A stretch of 64,000 nt of DNA, taken from Yamagishiella unicocca (Eukaryota; Chlorophyta; Chlorophyceae; Chlamydomonadales; Volvocaceae). The notes under the pieces are model-generated. The model ran no database searches and was not told the origin of the DNA. It saw only the letters and a list, made by a program, of their open reading frames with translations. Positions 62,001 to 64,000 of this stretch are shown here, one piece after another (the first letter of the stretch is position 1; the number at the start of each line of letters is the position of its first letter). The position numbers and the translations under genes are program-made. Where the stretch lies: assembly GCA_003116995.1 (NCBI GenBank), contig BDSL01000029.1:806001-870000 (forward strand). The letters run 5' to 3'.

Positions 62001-63903
62001 GGTACAGCTGGTCCCGCCCGCCCACCACGCCCTCCCGCCGTCATGCCCTTTCCCCCGTTGCGCACCCGTGAATGTGGACAGCTGGCCGGCGCACAGCAGC
62101 GCGGTGCCGAACGCCGCTGGGGCGATGGAGCTGCTGAGGGTTTGCTCCATCAGGTCGTGGGCGGCCTGGAGGGTGTGCACCACCACACCTGAGAGGGAGG
62201 GGAGGGGCATAAAGAACCGGTCGCACGACATGGGGTTGGCATACAAATGGCATAGGGTTTCGAGGGAGACCCGTGGATGCCCGAAAAAACCGTTTAGAAA
62301 CACAAGTTTTGAGATGCATGCTGGAGAACTGGGTTGGGGGTACTAAAGCCGAAGGTCGTAATATGACCTTCGGCATAGGGGTGGGGTGGAGTGGGAGAGG
62401 ACGGAAGGGGGAAGTCAGGCAGGTAGGGGATAGGGGAGGATGGGGGAACAGTGGAACCCGGGGTTCTCAACTACAGTGCCCTCCCTCTCTATGCGCCCGC
62501 CTGAAACCCTACCCACAGCCCTTCGCCCCTCCACCTCGCTCCCGGGTTGGAGGGGCGCCCCCCCCCCCCTCCCGGCCAGCCCAGCCCCACAGTCCACCCC
62601 AAGCCCCGCCGCACCCGCCGAATGGAATGTTGCTGCCGACACCAGCAGCACCGCCACGTTGATCACCAGCGCCACCCCCAGCGCGGCGCCGATGTCCAAA
62701 AAGTTGTACAAACACAGCGCCCGGATCTCGCTGTGGCCCCCCTCACTGCCCGTGTACCCCGCCGCAGCCGCCGCCGCCGCCACGGCCTGCCCCTGCCCCG
62801 AAACCAGCGCGCTGTGCAGGTAGAAGTTGTGCGGCATTACGTTGGCTCCCAGCAGCGAAACAGCCGTGTAGACTGACTCGCGGCGCAAGCGGGGCATCAG
62901 CCCCGAAACCACAGATCCCAGCGGCGGACGGGATACGATGAGATCTACGAGGAAGCAGATCACGACCACCACCAGCAGGCCAACGGTTAGGGCCTCGCTC
63001 TTCTTGACCCCTTGCGCGGGGACCAGCAGCAGCAGCAGGAGGGCGTCCAGGGAGGTCATGAGGATGCAGGGCAGGAGCTGCCAGCCGAGGAGCATGTTGA
63101 GGCCGATGGCGGTGCCTGCAGTGGGGTTCGGGGGCCGGGGTGGGGTGGGGTGGGAGAGGATGCGTGCTTGCCTTTTTGCCGTGCTTTGAAGTCAGCGGGA
63201 TGTTCTCAGCTTCCCACCCTTTGCTACACGCGGCGGTCCCGTACTTGGGCAGGTGGCTACCTGCCGCGTGTACGTTCGACCCCGTGGGTTCATACCACCT
63301 CTGTAATAGTGTAATGTTGAGCTGCAGCGCAATACCCGCCCTGAACCCTCCCATCCAGCTCACCCCCCAAAACCCGCCACCCCCCTCCCGCCACACACCC
63401 ACGCACCCAGCAGCATGGTGAGGTCCAGTGCCACGATGGATATCTCGCACAGCACCCACAGCAGCGCGCAGATCTGGGTCGGAAGGCAGAGCATAGCAAG
63501 GTGGGGACTGAATAACCGAACAACGGTCTGCGATACCTGCAAGGCACTGCTGTCAGCACGAGACATGGAGCCCATCCAGGTGCAAAGGTGCAACGTCGAC
63601 TGGCTACCTTCCCACCCCGCTAAATGAGCCGCGACCTTGCCCTCCGCATCCCCGCCATAAGGCCACCATGGGTTGCCTGTGGAAGCGGAGACTTGCTGGT
63701 CCCCATTGCTACGCGACCTGAGTTCCCGCCGATGGTGACCAGGCTCCCCCCCCCAATGGACCAGGTTCCCGCAGGGGCCTCACCTGCGGTGGGTAGGACT
63801 CGCGGCACACCTGAGCCAGGTGCTTGCCGGTCACAATGCCCAGCCGGGCCGCGAGCGTCTGCAACAGAATGGCAATCAGGTTGGACGCCACCACCACCCA
63901 CAC
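46862..63903 (-). CDS. EIN2: EIN2 homologue: NRAMP-like membrane domain with EIN2 C-terminal domain (5' end off window)
   Basis: In land plants EIN2 sits in the ER membrane and its cleaved C-terminus carries the ethylene signal to the nucleus. Exons: 63,784-63,903; 63,407-63,473; 62,615-63,115; 62,066-62,188; 61,649-61,790; 61,098-61,309; 59,542-60,729; 58,766-~59,341 (or 59,296); 58,375-58,511; 47,440-48,711; 46,862-47,065. All phases close, giving about 1,513 residues plus missing 5' exons with the first NRAMP helices. NRAMP part: VTGKHLAQVC, CEISIVALDLTMLLG, GANVMPHNFYLHS, SSKQLMG, LWMIITPL. Tail: poly-Ala, Gly, Gln and Asp runs. EIN2 blocks: RRQFALLLDDFW...YDAHG; LEQLEGAEAAMW; MSFGLWC...SRPELWGRY...VLNRLQGV; TAAGEVAFPK; SVLRRYRRRL, matching the plant nuclear-localisation signal. 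The acceptor before RRQFALL is uncertain by 45 bp. A plain NRAMP transporter cannot explain the C-terminal matches. Confidence 0.93.
48895..49959. repeat. 153/154-bp satellite, left block
   Basis: About seven monomers with landmarks GTAAATAGTTGTCTGTCACT, GACGGGATCGACTCAGATAA and GCATCGTCGGCAGCTTTATG. The first monomer is divergent and two later monomers lack the GGGGTTGCGG segment. Unlike the right block, no three-monomer periodicity is apparent. Confidence 0.96.
49958..50800 (+). mobile_element. R1 repeat element, copy 2
   Basis: About 840 bp, starting TTCGAGGGAAACCCGTGGAT at the edge of the left satellite block and ending in a G-run after ACGGGATACC. It appears almost identical to copy 3 (51,998) and more different from copy 1 (5,957). 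Confidence 0.9.
50801..51997. other. Unique spacer between R1 copies 2 and 3
   Basis: Roughly 1.2 kb not repeated elsewhere in the window. The left part is GC-rich and includes a roughly 38-bp tandem repeat. A minus-strand open frame at 51,465-51,758 has unbiased, protein-like composition but no family I recognise. It may be captured host DNA. Confidence 0.5.
51195..51395. repeat. About 38-bp GC-rich tandem repeat
   Basis: Four to five copies with core GCTGCTGGACGCCGGGGCTG and GGTGCTGCGGCTGCTGTGG, in the spacer between R1 copies 2 and 3. Confidence 0.85.
51998..52845 (+). mobile_element. R1 repeat element, copy 3
   Basis: A direct-orientation near-duplicate of copy 2, ending in a slightly longer G-run followed by AGGCAGT. 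The next bases, GCCAGGATGGGT, are satellite sequence, so the element abuts the right satellite block. Confidence 0.9.
52846..57583. repeat. Satellite with 459-bp higher-order repeat, right block
   Basis: About 31 monomers of 152-154 bp. Three monomer types alternate: one with GATGGGTGGGG and TTTTGTGAATAG, one with CTGACTAAAGGC, and one with CGAAACGGG, TGCGGTCCCCGCC and GGTTTTTGATTG. The three-monomer unit recurs every 459 bp (for example 52,987, 53,446, 53,905; then 54,210, 54,669, 55,128 and on to 56,964). One unit near 53,905-54,210 has lost a monomer (305 bp step). Copies look nearly identical; one visible change is GCATCATCGG near 55,110. Confidence 0.97.
57708..57882. repeat. 16-bp tandem repeat GACGCGAATGGGATTT
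   Basis: About eleven copies with few substitutions, just right of the satellite block within the same EIN2-like intron. Confidence 0.93.
61862..61985. repeat. 13-bp tandem repeat in an EIN2-like intron
   Basis: About ten copies of GGGGGGCTGACA(G) in the intron between the exons at 62,066-62,188 and 61,649-61,790. Confidence 0.93.
62253..62374 (+). repeat. Short R1-family element in an EIN2-like intron
   Basis: About 120 bp: TTTCGAGGGAGACCCGTGGA, AAACCGTTTAGAAACA, then CCGAAGGTCGTAATATGACC with the inverted TTCGG end. It retains the palindromic segment present in full R1 copies. Confidence 0.8.
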
Positions 63904-64000
63904 CTGCGGCGCGTGGATGATGGGCAGGCAAGCTTGGCGCGTGGAGAAGTTTAGGAACAGAGAGTCGCGTTTTGGGATCTGCTGGGGGGTTTTAGTATGG

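Noticed and set aside
61098..63903. Simple NRAMP metal transporter gene ending near 60.7 kb
   Set aside because: The exon at 59,542-60,729 continues in phase into a long tail whose later exons match EIN2-specific C-terminal blocks.

Overview
The window is nuclear DNA of a green alga, most probably a volvocine chlorophyte. The evidence is GC-rich genes cut by many short GT-AG introns, exons rich in Ala/Gly/Gln low-complexity sequence, dense intronic repeats, a TGTAA polyadenylation signal and an algal L1-type LINE. Gene models were built by hand from open frames, splice sites, intron phase and remembered family motifs. No alignment was run, and species is not claimed.

Layout. (1) 1-3.5 kb: no gene seen. 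(2) 3.5-13.0 kb, minus strand: a TBC-domain Rab GTPase-activating protein with about 14 exons. (3) 13.5-19.7 kb, plus strand, divergent from it: a BPG2-type circularly permuted GTPase, 12 exons, all phases consistent. (4) 19.7-31.4 kb: a gene-poor, repeat-rich block with a 179-bp tandem array, a long-inverted-repeat element, a 5'-truncated LINE and a 43-bp tandem array. (5) 31.5-44.6 kb, plus strand: a receptor-like protein kinase with a beta-helix-like ectodomain, one membrane helix and a TKL-type kinase domain. Its introns hold LINE tails and other repeats, and two introns appear to be GC-AG. (6) 46.9 kb to the right edge, minus strand: a homologue of EIN2, the ethylene-signalling protein of plants. 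It has an NRAMP-like membrane domain, a long low-complexity tail, the conserved EIN2 C-terminal blocks and the basic nuclear-localisation motif. Its 5' exons lie beyond the window.

The most striking object is the intron of the EIN2-like gene at 48,712-58,374. It is about 9.7 kb long, in a gene whose other introns here are 160-490 bp, except for those of about 370-500 bp near its 5' end. It is filled by a roughly 153-bp satellite. The right part is organised as a 459-bp three-monomer higher-order repeat. A composite insertion (repeat copy, 1.2 kb unique DNA, repeat copy) interrupts it and is flanked by a 12-bp direct repeat of satellite sequence. The same repeat family also sits in an intron of the RabGAP gene.

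The genes do not form one obvious pathway. A TKL-type kinase and an EIN2 homologue are convergent neighbours, which recalls the CTR1-EIN2 pair of plants. Volvocine genomes carry many such kinases, so this may be coincidence.
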